The notes: generated from the sequence alone by a model not told the origin. Positions 26,999 to 36,209 are shown, numbered from the stretch's first letter. The stretch is 64,000 nt of DNA from Croceitalea sp947503285 (GCF_036985505.1 NZ_BTGQ01000002.1:434001-498000), one strand, 5' to 3'. Program-made: numbers and translations.

Positions 26999-28096
26999 AT
27001 GGCAAGTAAAGTCGAAGTAAAAAATTTATTGGAAGCAGGTGTGCATTTTGGCCACCTGACTAGAAAGTGGAATCCGAATATGGCTCCTTACATCTACATG
27101 GAGCGTAATGGAATTCACGTAATCAACCTCTACAAAACCGTAGCGAAATTAGACGAGGCGAATGAAGCGTTAAAGAAAATTGCCGCCTCAGGTCGTAAGA
27201 TTCTTTTTGTAGCTACCAAAAAGCAGGCAAAAGACATTGTTGCCGAAAAGGTATCAAACACGAACATGCCCTACATCACTGAAAGATGGCCCGGTGGTAT
27301 GTTGACGAACTTCGTTACGATTCGAAAGGCCGTAAAGAAAATGGCTTCCATCGATAGGATGAAAAAAGACGGTACGTTCAATACCCTTTCTAAAAAAGAG
27401 CGTTTGCAGGTAAATCGTTTAAGGGCAAAATTAGAAAAGAACCTAGGTTCGATTTCTGAAATGACAAGGTTACCGGGGGCAATTTTCATTGTTGACACCA
27501 TGCGTGAGCATATCGCCGTGAAAGAAGCACAAAAATTGAATATTCCAATTTTTGCCATGGTCGATACCAATTCTGACCCGAGACCTATAGATTATATCAT
27601 TCCGTCAAACGACGATGCCGGTAAATCAATTGAGGCTATTATGACTTCAGTAACCGAGGCAGTAGCTGAAGGTTTGGCAGAAAGAAAAGCTGACAAAGCC
27701 GATAAGCAACCTGAAAAAGAAGCTCCTAAGGCAAAAGCTGCTCCAGCACCAAAAGCGGAAAAAGCTGAAAAGGTTGCCCCAGTAGCTGAACAAAAAGAAG
27801 CTCCTAAAAAAGAAGAAGCCGTAAAAGTTGAAGCTGATGACCTTACTAAAATCGAAGGTGTTGGCCCAAAGGCAGCGGAGGCAATGATAGCTGCGGGCAT
27901 CGCTACTTTTGCAGATTTGAGCAAGGCAGAAGCCGACAACATCAAAACCATCTTGACTGAAGCTAGCCCAAGATTAGCACATTTAGAGCCAGCTTCATGG
28001 CCAAAACAAGCTCAAATGGCCGCTGATGGAAAATGGGATGAGTTAAAAGAATGGCAAGACAACACCAAGGGTGGCGTTGAAGATTCTGAAGAATAA
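26999..28096 (+). CDS. rpsB: 30S ribosomal protein S2 with C-terminal helix-hairpin-helix extension
   Basis: Residues 1-230 are standard S2 (GVHFGHLTRKWNP, ITERWPGGMLTNF, DTNSDPRPIDYIIPSNDDA). A linker of about 50 residues rich in Lys, Ala, Glu and Pro follows. A compact domain then runs from about 279 to 356: DDLTKIEGVGPKAAEAMI is a helix-hairpin-helix, followed by FADLSKAEADNI and the WDELKEWQD end. Total length is 365 against about 250 for ordinary S2. A similar tail is, to my recollection, found on L21 in Flavobacteriia. The extension probably contacts rRNA or another factor (inference). tsf follows after 64 bases, the universal rpsB-tsf pair. Confidence 0.95.
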   Translation: MASKVEVKNLLEAGVHFGHLTRKWNPNMAPYIYMERNGIHVINLYKTVAKLDEANEALKKIAASGRKILFVATKKQAKDIVAEKVSNTNMPYITERWPGGMLTNFVTIRKAVKKMASIDRMKKDGTFNTLSKKERLQVNRLRAKLEKNLGSISEMTRLPGAIFIVDTMREHIAVKEAQKLNIPIFAMVDTNSDPRPIDYIIPSNDDAGKSIEAIMTSVTEAVAEGLAERKADKADKQPEKEAPKAKAAPAPKAEKAEKVAPVAEQKEAPKKEEAVKVEADDLTKIEGVGPKAAEAMIAAGIATFADLSKAEADNIKTILTEASPRLAHLEPASWPKQAQMAADGKWDELKEWQDNTKGGVEDSEE

Positions 28097-28160
28097 TTTA
28101 AGCTAAAACGAGACACAATAATTGTATCTCACTTTACATAACTTTTTAAATATTACATAA

Positions 28161-28985
28161 ATGGCAAAGATTACAGCCGCTGAAGTAAATAAATTAAGAA
28201 AAGCTACCGGAGCAGGAATGATGGATTGCAAAAAAGCATTGGTCGAGGCTGATGGTGATTTTGACAAGGCTATCGAGATTCTTCGAAAGAAAGGACAAAA
28301 AGTTGCTGCTAAAAGAGCTGATAGGGATTCTGCTGAAGGTGCCGCAATAGCAAAAGTAAATGGTGACAATGCCAAAGGGGTTGTGATATCATTAAATTGT
28401 GAGACCGATTTCGTGGCCAAAAACGAATCTTTCGTAAGCTTAGCGAATGAATTGGCCGATTTAGCATTGGGTTATGATACCAAAGATTCCTTTATGGATG
28501 CTTCGTTCAATGGTATGACCGTTGCTGAAAAACTGATAGAGCAGACCGGTGTCATCGGTGAGAAAATCGAAATCGGTAGCTTTGAAACCCTTAGCGCACC
28601 TTTTGTGGGCTCATATATTCATGCAGGAAACAAAATTGCCACTTTGGTAGGGCTTTCTGCCAATGTTGATGGTGCCGCCGCCGCCGCAAAGGATGTTGCT
28701 ATGCAAGCTGCTGCAATGAACCCTGTTGCCTTGAACGAAGAAGGAGTTGACCAATCTGTAATTGACAAAGAGATTGAAATCGCAAAAGATCAATTACGTC
28801 AAGAAGGTAAGCCCGAGGCAATGCTGGATAATATTGCCAAAGGAAAACTAAAGCGTTTCTTCAAAGACAATACTTTAGTAAACCAAGCTTTTATTAAAGA
28901 CAGCAAACAAAGTGTTGCCCAATATGTACAATCAGTTGATTCTGGCTTAGAGGTAACCGGTTTTTCTAGAGTTGCCCTCGGATAA
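28161..28985 (+). CDS. tsf: Elongation factor Ts
   Basis: EF-Ts recharges EF-Tu with GTP. The 274-residue protein has the N-terminal UBA-like domain (AAEVNKLRKATGAGMMDCKKAL) and the TDFVAKN motif of the EF-Tu contact region. The dimerisation domain and the C-terminal part with AKGKLKRFFKDNTLVNQ follow. It ends in a strong terminator at 29011. Confidence 0.98.
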   Translation: MAKITAAEVNKLRKATGAGMMDCKKALVEADGDFDKAIEILRKKGQKVAAKRADRDSAEGAAIAKVNGDNAKGVVISLNCETDFVAKNESFVSLANELADLALGYDTKDSFMDASFNGMTVAEKLIEQTGVIGEKIEIGSFETLSAPFVGSYIHAGNKIATLVGLSANVDGAAAAAKDVAMQAAAMNPVALNEEGVDQSVIDKEIEIAKDQLRQEGKPEAMLDNIAKGKLKRFFKDNTLVNQAFIKDSKQSVAQYVQSVDSGLEVTGFSRVALG

Positions 28986-29010
28986 TTTGGTCCTGTAATT
29001 ACAATTTAAA

Positions 29011-29040
29011 AGCCCCAACTTTTTAAGTTGGGGCTTTTTC
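29011..29040 (+). terminator. Rho-independent terminator of rpsB-tsf
   Basis: AGCCCCAACTT, a 3-nt loop and AAGTTGGGGCT form a perfect 11-bp stem directly followed by TTTT. It starts 26 bases after the tsf stop codon and faces the convergent DUF4097 gene. Confidence 0.92.
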
Positions 29041-29061
29041 ATATTATCCAACACCTATCGC

Positions 29062-29877
29062 TTATTTTGATCTAATCAAAATATCACCATTAAAAGTCTT
29101 AAACAGCATTTCAGGGCCACCTCCATTGATCGTACCCCTTACCCATTGCTCTACATTAACTTTGTAGGTTCCATTGGAATTGTTTCGCTTTACTTGTGGC
29201 TTATTAGTATCAAGCTCCATGTCGAAATCAGTAAATATTTCACCCATATCGGTTTTCGCCTTAACATCGGCCTTTAGCGTTTTCGGAAAGGTGATTTTCA
29301 AATCCCCGTTGAGACTACTAAAAGCCATATTCGCACCTGAAGTGATGGAATCGAAAGTAACCTCGATATCACCGTTCACCGTATCGGTTGAAGCAGCACC
29401 ACTTACATCTTGCAAAGTGATTTCCCCATTTACATTGCTTATCTCCATATCGCCATTTACGCCAACCACGGTAATATTGCCTTGATTGACCGTTGACAGT
29501 TTAAGTGAAAAATTTCGGGGTACTTTTACTTCAAGATTAATGGTTTTATTCCACTCCTCATTTGAAATTTTCACAGTATTATCTTTTTCCTCGCCACTAA
29601 TATTCAATGACGTATTGGCAATTCGTTTCAGACCATCACGTTCCTTTTTATCTTTATAGTAGGCTTTCTTGTTTCCGAATGTGGCTTTCGCGATAACTTC
29701 ATTGCCGTCATACGCGACAACATCTATAGACCCCGATAAATGCTCTAAATGCAGCTTGCCCGGACTTCCTGGATTGCTTAACGGAATTGCGAACAAATCG
29801 ATACTTTTCTCCTGGGCCATTGCCATGGTGCCAAATAGCACAAAAGCGGTTACTAGAATTGATTTTATATTTTTCAT
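29062..29877 (-). CDS. DUF4097 family exported beta-repeat protein (second copy)
   Basis: A 271-residue protein with a signal peptide (ILVTAFVLFGTMAMAQE). DUF4097-type beta-helical repeats follow: NFSLKLSTVNQGNITV, VNGDMEISNVNGEITL, VSGAASTDTVNGDIEVTF and SSLNGDLKITFP, with the terminal FKTFNGDILIRS. It is the last gene of a four-gene minus-strand run after the sigma and anti-sigma genes and a DUF4097 paralogue (93 bases away). Proteins of this family occur near envelope-stress regulators, for example LiaG in Bacillus. The biochemical role is unknown. Confidence 0.88.
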   Translation of the reverse strand: MKNIKSILVTAFVLFGTMAMAQEKSIDLFAIPLSNPGSPGKLHLEHLSGSIDVVAYDGNEVIAKATFGNKKAYYKDKKERDGLKRIANTSLNISGEEKDNTVKISNEEWNKTINLEVKVPRNFSLKLSTVNQGNITVVGVNGDMEISNVNGEITLQDVSGAASTDTVNGDIEVTFDSITSGANMAFSSLNGDLKITFPKTLKADVKAKTDMGEIFTDFDMELDTNKPQVKRNNSNGTYKVNVEQWVRGTINGGGPEMLFKTFNGDILIRSK

Positions 29878-29970
29878 TTGTTTTTTACTTTAATAGTTAT
29901 ACGTTACGAATTGAGTTCTTACAACAGTAAGGACCATCTGGTTTTCAAATTCAAAATAAACCGCCATTCC

Positions 29971-30837
29971 TTATATCTTTTTAAGGAACACATTTCCATT
30001 TAACGTTTCGAATTTAAAATTAACCCCACCATTTCCTATTTGAACTACCGGGGTGGCCTCGAACTTAAATTTGCCCTTGCCACTTTTCTTTGTTTCCTTG
30101 CTTGTTCTTGTAAATTGTTTGGCAACATCAAAATCGGTGAAAAGTTCACCATTCATACTTTTGAAAGAGACCTCGGCAGACAATGCTTCTTGATACGAAA
30201 CATTGATATCCCCGTTCAGGGCGTAATAGACGGAATCTTCTTTGGGATTGTTTACATACGTGATGTCAACGCTTCCGTTGATGCAGTGGACATCTGTTTG
30301 CCCGTCGACATAATTCAAAGCGATCGCCCCATTGATATTGTTCACTTTAAGATACTGCCCGACGGTATTGCTTACTTCAATATCCCCATCATTTACGGTA
30401 CTTACCTTTAAGTTGACATTCTTTGGCACCTGTACCTTGAAACTTAGTTTATGTTGGTACTCCGGTTCTTCATAGTCATTGCACCAATTAAACGTCAATC
30501 CTTTTTGGTTGTATTGAATATATGGGGCATCAGGTCGTAACACAATGGTATCACCATTCTGGGAAACCTTTAATTGTAATTCTGATTTACCAAGCTCCAA
30601 TTTCTGGGCATCATCGGCAAAAATCTCCCTTTTTACCTCTAGTCGCACTTGGTCGCCAGAATAGCCCGTTACGGTGATTGGCCCGAATACATTGGTAATG
30701 ACCAGTGTACTTTCATTGTTATTGCTTTGAAAAGCTAGTTCTTTTTTGATAACCTCATTAAAGGTTTTTTCTTGGGCAATGCCTTTTTTACAAGCAAGCA
30801 AGCTGATTGTCATTAAAATAAAAACTGTTCGTTTCAT
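29971..30837 (-). CDS. DUF4097 family exported beta-repeat protein (first copy)
   Basis: A 288-residue paralogue of the next gene, with a signal peptide MKRTVFILMTISLLAC that ends in a possible lipobox, and repeats including VNLKVSTVNDGDIEV, VNNINGAIALNYV and VHCINGSVDITYV. It ends in FKFETLNGNVFLKKI, parallel to its neighbour. It lies between the anti-sigma-like gene and the second DUF4097 gene, all in one direction with gaps under 100 bases. Confidence 0.87.
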   Translation of the reverse strand: MKRTVFILMTISLLACKKGIAQEKTFNEVIKKELAFQSNNNESTLVITNVFGPITVTGYSGDQVRLEVKREIFADDAQKLELGKSELQLKVSQNGDTIVLRPDAPYIQYNQKGLTFNWCNDYEEPEYQHKLSFKVQVPKNVNLKVSTVNDGDIEVSNTVGQYLKVNNINGAIALNYVDGQTDVHCINGSVDITYVNNPKEDSVYYALNGDINVSYQEALSAEVSFKSMNGELFTDFDVAKQFTRTSKETKKSGKGKFKFEATPVVQIGNGGVNFKFETLNGNVFLKKI

Positions 30838-30915
30838 GATTTTGAGAATTTATGCGACTATACATAGTCGACCGTTCGTAATTTGATTTTGCCAACCAAG
30901 GCAGATGAATAAACT

Positions 30916-31716
30916 TTATATGATTGATGCTATCGTACTCTCGATTTTTTTCTTTACCGTAGAATCCAATTCTTTGTTTTTTAAAAGTTGCTTAAAAGGT
31001 TCTATGGACTTTTTCTCCTCTAAAGCAAGCATTAAATTGGCCAAGGTTACCTGAACGATTGGTGATTTTTGATGAGGTATGGATTGTATCAACCCCTGGC
31101 GTACCTTAGGGTTGTTTACGTAATTTGTCAAAGATTCAATGGACGCCAACCGTACATTTACATTGGCGTCATTATTCAGTGTTTTTAAAAGTGCATTTAT
31201 AACCGTTTCGTCTACCGCGTTTATTTTGTTTGCCTCACTCACCCCTTCCAGTCTTTTATTTGCAGAAGGTTGTTCTAATAAAGTCAACACCAACTTCTCA
31301 TGAATCTCTTGATTCTTATCACTTGAGACCGTTTGGGGCTCAATGGCCTGAACGGTATCATCCTGTTTCATAAAGTACCCCACCCCAAGGCCAATGAACA
31401 GAAGGACGATTCCATAAGCGAGTTGAGGTCTAAGCATTTTAGATACTGCAGCTTGTAAACCGTTCCATCTATTCGTTTTTTTCTTTCCCTTCTCAATTTC
31501 TGAATTGAGCATTTCAAAAAATAGGCTATCCATATTTTCAGAAGGTTCAGGTGATTCCATTTTGACAAGTTGCTTCCAAGGGGCAGCGAGTGAACCAAAC
31601 TCTTCTTGATATGCTGGATTCGCATTTAAAAAAGCTTCAAATTCATGCTTATCCCCTTTACTGATTTCTTCTTTCAAGTAGGCAATAGCCTTTATTTCAA
31701 ACTCAGATTCTTTCAT
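30916..31716 (-). CDS. Putative anti-sigma factor with periplasmic HEAT repeats
   Basis: A 266-residue single-pass membrane protein. The cytoplasmic N-terminus (about 1-95) resembles anti-sigma domains of Bacteroidota but lacks the His-Cys zinc motif. One membrane helix (AYGIVLLFIGLGVGYFM) lies near residues 99-117. The rest contains HEAT-like helical repeats, for example VNVRLASIESLTNYVNNPKVR and IVQVTLANLMLALEE. It starts 4 bases after the ECF sigma stop codon, the normal sigma/anti-sigma coupling. The role is inferred from gene order and topology. Confidence 0.75.
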   Translation of the reverse strand: MKESEFEIKAIAYLKEEISKGDKHEFEAFLNANPAYQEEFGSLAAPWKQLVKMESPEPSENMDSLFFEMLNSEIEKGKKKTNRWNGLQAAVSKMLRPQLAYGIVLLFIGLGVGYFMKQDDTVQAIEPQTVSSDKNQEIHEKLVLTLLEQPSANKRLEGVSEANKINAVDETVINALLKTLNNDANVNVRLASIESLTNYVNNPKVRQGLIQSIPHQKSPIVQVTLANLMLALEEKKSIEPFKQLLKNKELDSTVKKKIESTIASII

Positions 31717-31720
31717 GATC

Positions 31721-32275
31721 TTACTGTTTTTGCATTTGCTTAAAAACCACTTTCAACTCTTTCAGGGCGCGATGGGCCTTCACTTTGGCGGTACCCTCTG
31801 AACATCCCAATACCTGACCAATTTCACTAAACTTCATTTCTTTTAACTTACTGAGCACCAAAATCTCCCTTTTATCCACGGCTAGTTTCATCATAGCCCT
31901 GTCCAGCTCTTCAAGTGCATCTTTTTTGGTCATCTTCCCATCAGCTATATTACCGTCGTCAAGCTTATACTCCACTGTTGAAATATCAAATTGGTTTTGG
32001 TTTCTTTTATTTTTCTGGTAATGATCGTTATTCACGTTTCTTGCCGTACTGAACATCCAAGCCAAAAAAGACCCTTCCCCCGTATAGGTGTGTTTGTATT
32101 TCAGCATTCTGATGAAAACATTTTGAACCAAATCCTCACTTGTCATTGCATCGCAGTTCATGTTGAAAAAAAATCCGAAAAGACGCTTTTTATGTCGCTC
32201 ATACAGTAGTCCAAGCTTGTCTATATCACCGGACTTCACCTTAAGCATCAATACATTATCGCTTAACTCTTGCAT
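31721..32275 (-). CDS. ECF-type RNA polymerase sigma factor
   Basis: A sigma-70 family extracytoplasmic-function factor. Region 2 reads from LGLLYERHKKRLFGFFFNMN through DLVQNVFIRML and FLAWMFSTARN. Region 4 has LDRAMMKLAVDKREILVLS and the helix-turn-helix KFSEIGQVLGCSEGTAKVKAHRAL. I start it at the ATG at 32275 (MQELSDN), because the 31 residues from an upstream ATG at 32368 run through a large inverted repeat and do not resemble the family. It is the first gene of the sigma, anti-sigma, DUF4097, DUF4097 run and divergent from pyrH. Confidence 0.9.
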   Translation of the reverse strand: MQELSDNVLMLKVKSGDIDKLGLLYERHKKRLFGFFFNMNCDAMTSEDLVQNVFIRMLKYKHTYTGEGSFLAWMFSTARNVNNDHYQKNKRNQNQFDISTVEYKLDDGNIADGKMTKKDALEELDRAMMKLAVDKREILVLSKLKEMKFSEIGQVLGCSEGTAKVKAHRALKELKVVFKQMQKQ

Positions 32276-32313
32276 TTCAAATTGGTTGTCAAAGGGTATA
32301 CCGAACTTTTTGA

Positions 32314-32353
32314 AAAAGGTTACAAAAAGTAGTATTATTTTTTGTAACCTTTT
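32314..32353. promoter_or_regulatory. 15-bp perfect inverted repeat between the ECF sigma gene and pyrH
   Basis: The arms AAAAGGTTACAAAAA (32314-32328) and TTTTTGTAACCTTTT (32339-32353) are perfect reverse complements with a 10-nt spacer. Each arm presents TGTAACC toward one of the divergent genes, resembling a -35 element of ECF-type promoters. It could be a divergent operator/promoter pair, or a hairpin in either transcript. Confidence 0.6.
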
Positions 32354-32431
32354 CGAGAAACTTAGCATTTATAACGGAGGTACATCAAAAATAATTTTGA
32401 TTATTTTTGTTCGGATTTCAAAAAACCACAG

Positions 32432-33139
32432 ATGCAATACAAGAGAATTCTTCTCAAACTAAGTGGGGAAGCTTTAATGGGCGAACAACAATATGGTATT
32501 GACGCCAAACGATTGACCGAATATGCCGAAGACATTAAGGCCGTTATAGCGAAAGGGGTGCAGATTGCTATTGTCATCGGTGGAGGTAACATTTTTAGGG
32601 GTTTGAAAGGTGCTAGCCAAGGTATGGATCGGGTGCAGGGCGACCATATGGGTATGTTGGCCACCGTGATCAATGGATTGGCGCTACAAAGTGCCTTGGA
32701 AATTGCCGGTGTGGAAACACGTTTGCAATCTGCAATTAAAATCAATGAAGTTGCAGAACCTTTTATTAGAAGAAGGGCCATGCGCCATCTTGAAAAGGGA
32801 AGGGTCGTCATTTTTGGCGGAGGTACGGGTAACCCCTACTTTACGACCGACTCTGCAGCCGTTTTAAGGGCCATTGAGATAAAGGCGGACGTTATTTTAA
32901 AAGGCACCCGGGTAGACGGTATTTACACGGCCGATCCCGAAAAAGATAAGAATGCGACAAAATTTGAATCGTTATCATTTCAGGATGTGCTTTCAAAAGG
33001 ATTGAAGGTTATGGACACCACGGCCTTTACACTTAGTCAAGAGAATGAATTGCCTATTGTGGTATTCGATATGAATACCCGGGGCAACCTTATGAAATTG
33101 ATTTCTGGAGAGAATATCGGTACCGTGGTCAACAATTAG
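32432..33139 (+). CDS. pyrH: UMP kinase
   Basis: Phosphorylates UMP to UDP in pyrimidine synthesis. The 235-residue amino-acid-kinase-fold protein has KRILLKLSGEALMG, VIGGGNIFRG, the DHMGMLATVINGLALQSALE segment that binds UMP, and GTGNPYFTTDSAAVLRAIE. frr follows after 45 bases, the common pyrH-frr order. Confidence 0.98.
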   Translation: MQYKRILLKLSGEALMGEQQYGIDAKRLTEYAEDIKAVIAKGVQIAIVIGGGNIFRGLKGASQGMDRVQGDHMGMLATVINGLALQSALEIAGVETRLQSAIKINEVAEPFIRRRAMRHLEKGRVVIFGGGTGNPYFTTDSAAVLRAIEIKADVILKGTRVDGIYTADPEKDKNATKFESLSFQDVLSKGLKVMDTTAFTLSQENELPIVVFDMNTRGNLMKLISGENIGTVVNN

Positions 33140-33184
33140 CTTTGGCATAATAATTGGTTTTTTTGAACTAAATTTCAGTAAGAC

Positions 33185-33739
33185 ATGAACGAAGAAGTCA
33201 CTTTTATTTTAGATACTACAAAAGAAAGTATGGATGCTGCCATGGAGCATCTTGAAAAGGCGTTTATTAAAATCAGGGCCGGCAAAGCAAGTCCGGCAAT
33301 GCTCTCTACGGTCATGGTAGAATACTACGGCTCGCAGACACCACTTTCGCAAGTCTCTAATATCAATACCCCAGACGCCCGTACCATTTCCGTGCAGCCC
33401 TGGGAAAAAAACATGCTTCAAGAAATTGAGACCGCGATCATGAATTCCAATCTGGGCTTTAATCCCATGAACAATGGCGACATGGTCATTATCAACGTGC
33501 CCCCATTGACTGAGGAACGTCGAAGGGATTTGGTGAAACAGGCTAAAGCAGAGGCAGAAGATGCTAAAGTGAGTGTCAGAAGTGCACGTCAAGAAGCAAA
33601 TAAAGAACTAAAAAAGCTCGATATCTCCGAAGACCTGTTGGGCAATGCTGAAGTTGATGTTCAAGAACTCACTGATGCCTACATCAAAAAAGTCGATGAT
33701 GTCTTTGCCGTAAAAGAGGCGGAGATCATGAAAGTCTGA
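33185..33739 (+). CDS. frr: Ribosome recycling factor
   Basis: Splits post-termination ribosomes together with EF-G. The 184-residue protein has the typical AGKASPAMLSTVMVEYYGSQTPL, VQPWEKNMLQEIETAIMNSNLG and LTEERRRDLVKQAKAEAEDAKV segments. It is second in the pyrH-frr unit. A loose inverted repeat (GAACCT with AGGTTC) follows within 35 bases of the stop codon. Confidence 0.98.
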   Translation: MNEEVTFILDTTKESMDAAMEHLEKAFIKIRAGKASPAMLSTVMVEYYGSQTPLSQVSNINTPDARTISVQPWEKNMLQEIETAIMNSNLGFNPMNNGDMVIINVPPLTEERRRDLVKQAKAEAEDAKVSVRSARQEANKELKKLDISEDLLGNAEVDVQELTDAYIKKVDDVFAVKEAEIMKV

Positions 33740-33759
33740 TTCTTTTTTAAGAACCTGAT

Positions 33760-33795
33760 TTTGCTAGGTTCCCCAACATTCATTTTCTACCTTTG
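33760..33795 (+). promoter_or_regulatory. Possible promoter of the RND exporter gene
   Basis: TACCTTTG (33788-33795) matches TAnnTTTG exactly and lies 17 bases before the ATG. The nearest TTTG (33760-33763) is 24 bases upstream, longer than usual, so only the -7 element is well supported. Confidence 0.4.
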
Positions 33796-33812
33796 CAGGC
33801 AATTAAGGGAAA

Positions 33813-36209
33813 ATGTTAAAACGACTTTTTCAAGGCTTTTGGGCTAAAGTAGCCCGTATCATTCTAAGAAACCGTATACTCATACTTCTATTTGTTGTCG
33901 CGGTAACCGTTTTTTTAGGATTGCATTGGAAAAACATGCGGTTTTCAAATACAGAGGCCAATGTTCTACCCGATGATCATCCTGAAACCGTACAATACAA
34001 TGAGTTTGTGGGCTTATTCGGTCAAGAGGATAACGCAATCGTGTTGGCCATTAAGGACAGTTTGCTATTTCAACCTCAAAATTTCAACCGTTGGAACAAG
34101 CTCAGTAAACAATTTCAAGCCATCCCCGAGATTGACTTTGTAATCTCTACCGATAATCTTCAAGAATTGGTCAAGGATACTGAAAAGCAAGAATTTGTCT
34201 TGCAACCGTTGCTTAAAACCACCCCAAAGACCCAAAAAGAAATTGACTCCATAAAGAGCCATCTTTTTCAGAATATGCCTTTTTATGAAAATTTGATCTT
34301 CAATCCTAAAAGTGGCACCATTCGAACTGTCATTTATTTGGATAAGGATATTTTGAATACTTCGGTAAGAAATGAGTTTATTTTAAGTGATCTTGAAAAT
34401 TTGGTCGAAAATTTTGAGGATGAAACCAATTTGGATGTCAGGGTATCTGGAATGCCCTATATCAAAACATGGAATTCTAAAATCATTATTGATGAGATAG
34501 GCAACTTCATCTTGGCGGCATTGTTGGTTACCTCCATCATTTTCTTTTTCTTCTTCAGAAGTTTTAGGGCAACCCTTATATCAATGTGCGTGGTCATCAT
34601 AGGGGTGATGTGGGCTTTTGGAGTATTAGGACTTTTTCAATATGAAATCACCATTCTAACTGCCCTGATTCCACCATTGATCATTGTAATTGGTATTCCC
34701 AATTGTATTTTTTTAATCAATAAATACCAGCAAGAGGTAAAAAAACATGGAAATCAAGCATTATCACTGCAAAGGGTGATCTCAAAAGTGGGTAATGCAA
34801 CATTAATGACCAATTGTACCACGGCCTTGGGTTTCGCTACCTTCATCATTTTAGATAGTGACCTTTTAAAGGAATTTGGTATCGTTGCCTCCATAAACAT
34901 TCTATGCATCTTTTTACTTTCCCTGTTGATCATACCTATAGTTTATAGTTTTATGTCGATTCCGAAGGACAAACATTTAAAGCATTTAAGAAAAAAATGG
35001 ATAGATCGTTTTGTCAGTTGGATGGAACATGTAGTGCGCAATCATCGCATCGCAGTCTATATAACCTCGGTAATTGTTCTGGTTACCAGCATCATTGGTA
35101 TTTATCAGATTCAAATTACCGGTAGCCGTATTGAAGATTTACCTAAGGACGCTAAATTTTTCAAGGATATTCGTTTTTTTGAAGAAGAGTTCGATGGCAT
35201 TATGCCAGTTGAGGTCGTGGTTGACACCAAACAAAAAAATGGAGTACTAAAACCCGTCACCTTAAGACGTATGAATCAATTGGCCGAAGAGATTGACGAG
35301 ACCCATGAATTGTCTAAACCAGTTTCCGTCGTTAATTTGGTAAAATACTCCAAACAGGCATTTTATAATGGCATTCCAAAATATTATCAATTGCCCACCA
35401 CCCAAGAAAACACCTTTATCATGGATGTGGCGAGAAAGTCGTCAGGCAATGGCGATTTATTGCAAAGTTTTGTCGACAGTACTGGTCAGACGGCTCGAAT
35501 AACAACTTTTATGCGCGATGTAAAAACCACACGTATGGAAGAAATCGAACAAGATCTAATTGAATCCATCGCCAAGATTTTTCCAACGGAACGCTATAAT
35601 GTCTATATGACCGGAAAGGCATTGCTATTCTTAAAAGGCACAAAGTATTTGACGAAGAACCTCCTACTATCATTGGCATTTGCCATTGGTTTGATTTCTC
35701 TTTTCATGGCTTATTTATTTAGGTCATTTCGAATGATCTTGATATCACTTGTCCCTAATTTATTGCCCCTGGTCATCACTGCGGGCCTTATGGGTTTTTT
35801 GGGGGTACCCATAAAACCATCGACCATATTGGTCTTTAGTATAGCTTTTGGTATTTCGGTAGATGACACCATTCATTTTTTGGCCAAGTACCGTCAAGAG
35901 TTGACGGCCAATAAATGGCAAATTAAAAAATCGGTATATAATGCATTGCGAGAAACGGGTGTTAGTATGTTCTACACCTCTATCGTTTTGTTCTTTGGGT
36001 TCTCTGTATTTATCATTTCAAGCTTTGGGGGTACCAAAGCTTTGGGCGGGCTTGTTTCTGCCACCTTACTTTTTGCAATGCTGGCCAATTTAATTTTACT
36101 TCCATCACTACTACTCTCTTTAGAACGCAGTATTGCGAACAAAACCGTGCTTAGAAAACCGCAGATAGATATTTTACCTAAAAATGATGAAAAGCCGAGT
36201 AGTAAATAG
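33813..36209 (+). CDS. RND superfamily (MMPL-type) exporter
   Basis: A 798-residue membrane transporter with the duplicated RND layout: one N-terminal helix (about 20-38), a periplasmic domain (about 40-225), then a five- or six-helix bundle (about 228-380). The unit is repeated, with a second helix (about 412-430), periplasmic loop and bundle (about 620-775). The second bundle contains FGISVDDTIHFLAKYRQE, carrying the paired Asp of the proton relay; the first has the weaker IGIPNCIFLINKYQQE, so energisation may depend on the second half. Substrate unknown; relatives export lipids or hopanoids. Confidence 0.88.
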   Translation: MLKRLFQGFWAKVARIILRNRILILLFVVAVTVFLGLHWKNMRFSNTEANVLPDDHPETVQYNEFVGLFGQEDNAIVLAIKDSLLFQPQNFNRWNKLSKQFQAIPEIDFVISTDNLQELVKDTEKQEFVLQPLLKTTPKTQKEIDSIKSHLFQNMPFYENLIFNPKSGTIRTVIYLDKDILNTSVRNEFILSDLENLVENFEDETNLDVRVSGMPYIKTWNSKIIIDEIGNFILAALLVTSIIFFFFFRSFRATLISMCVVIIGVMWAFGVLGLFQYEITILTALIPPLIIVIGIPNCIFLINKYQQEVKKHGNQALSLQRVISKVGNATLMTNCTTALGFATFIILDSDLLKEFGIVASINILCIFLLSLLIIPIVYSFMSIPKDKHLKHLRKKWIDRFVSWMEHVVRNHRIAVYITSVIVLVTSIIGIYQIQITGSRIEDLPKDAKFFKDIRFFEEEFDGIMPVEVVVDTKQKNGVLKPVTLRRMNQLAEEIDETHELSKPVSVVNLVKYSKQAFYNGIPKYYQLPTTQENTFIMDVARKSSGNGDLLQSFVDSTGQTARITTFMRDVKTTRMEEIEQDLIESIAKIFPTERYNVYMTGKALLFLKGTKYLTKNLLLSLAFAIGLISLFMAYLFRSFRMILISLVPNLLPLVITAGLMGFLGVPIKPSTILVFSIAFGISVDDTIHFLAKYRQELTANKWQIKKSVYNALRETGVSMFYTSIVLFFGFSVFIISSFGGTKALGGLVSATLLFAMLANLILLPSLLLSLERSIANKTVLRKPQIDILPKNDEKPSSK

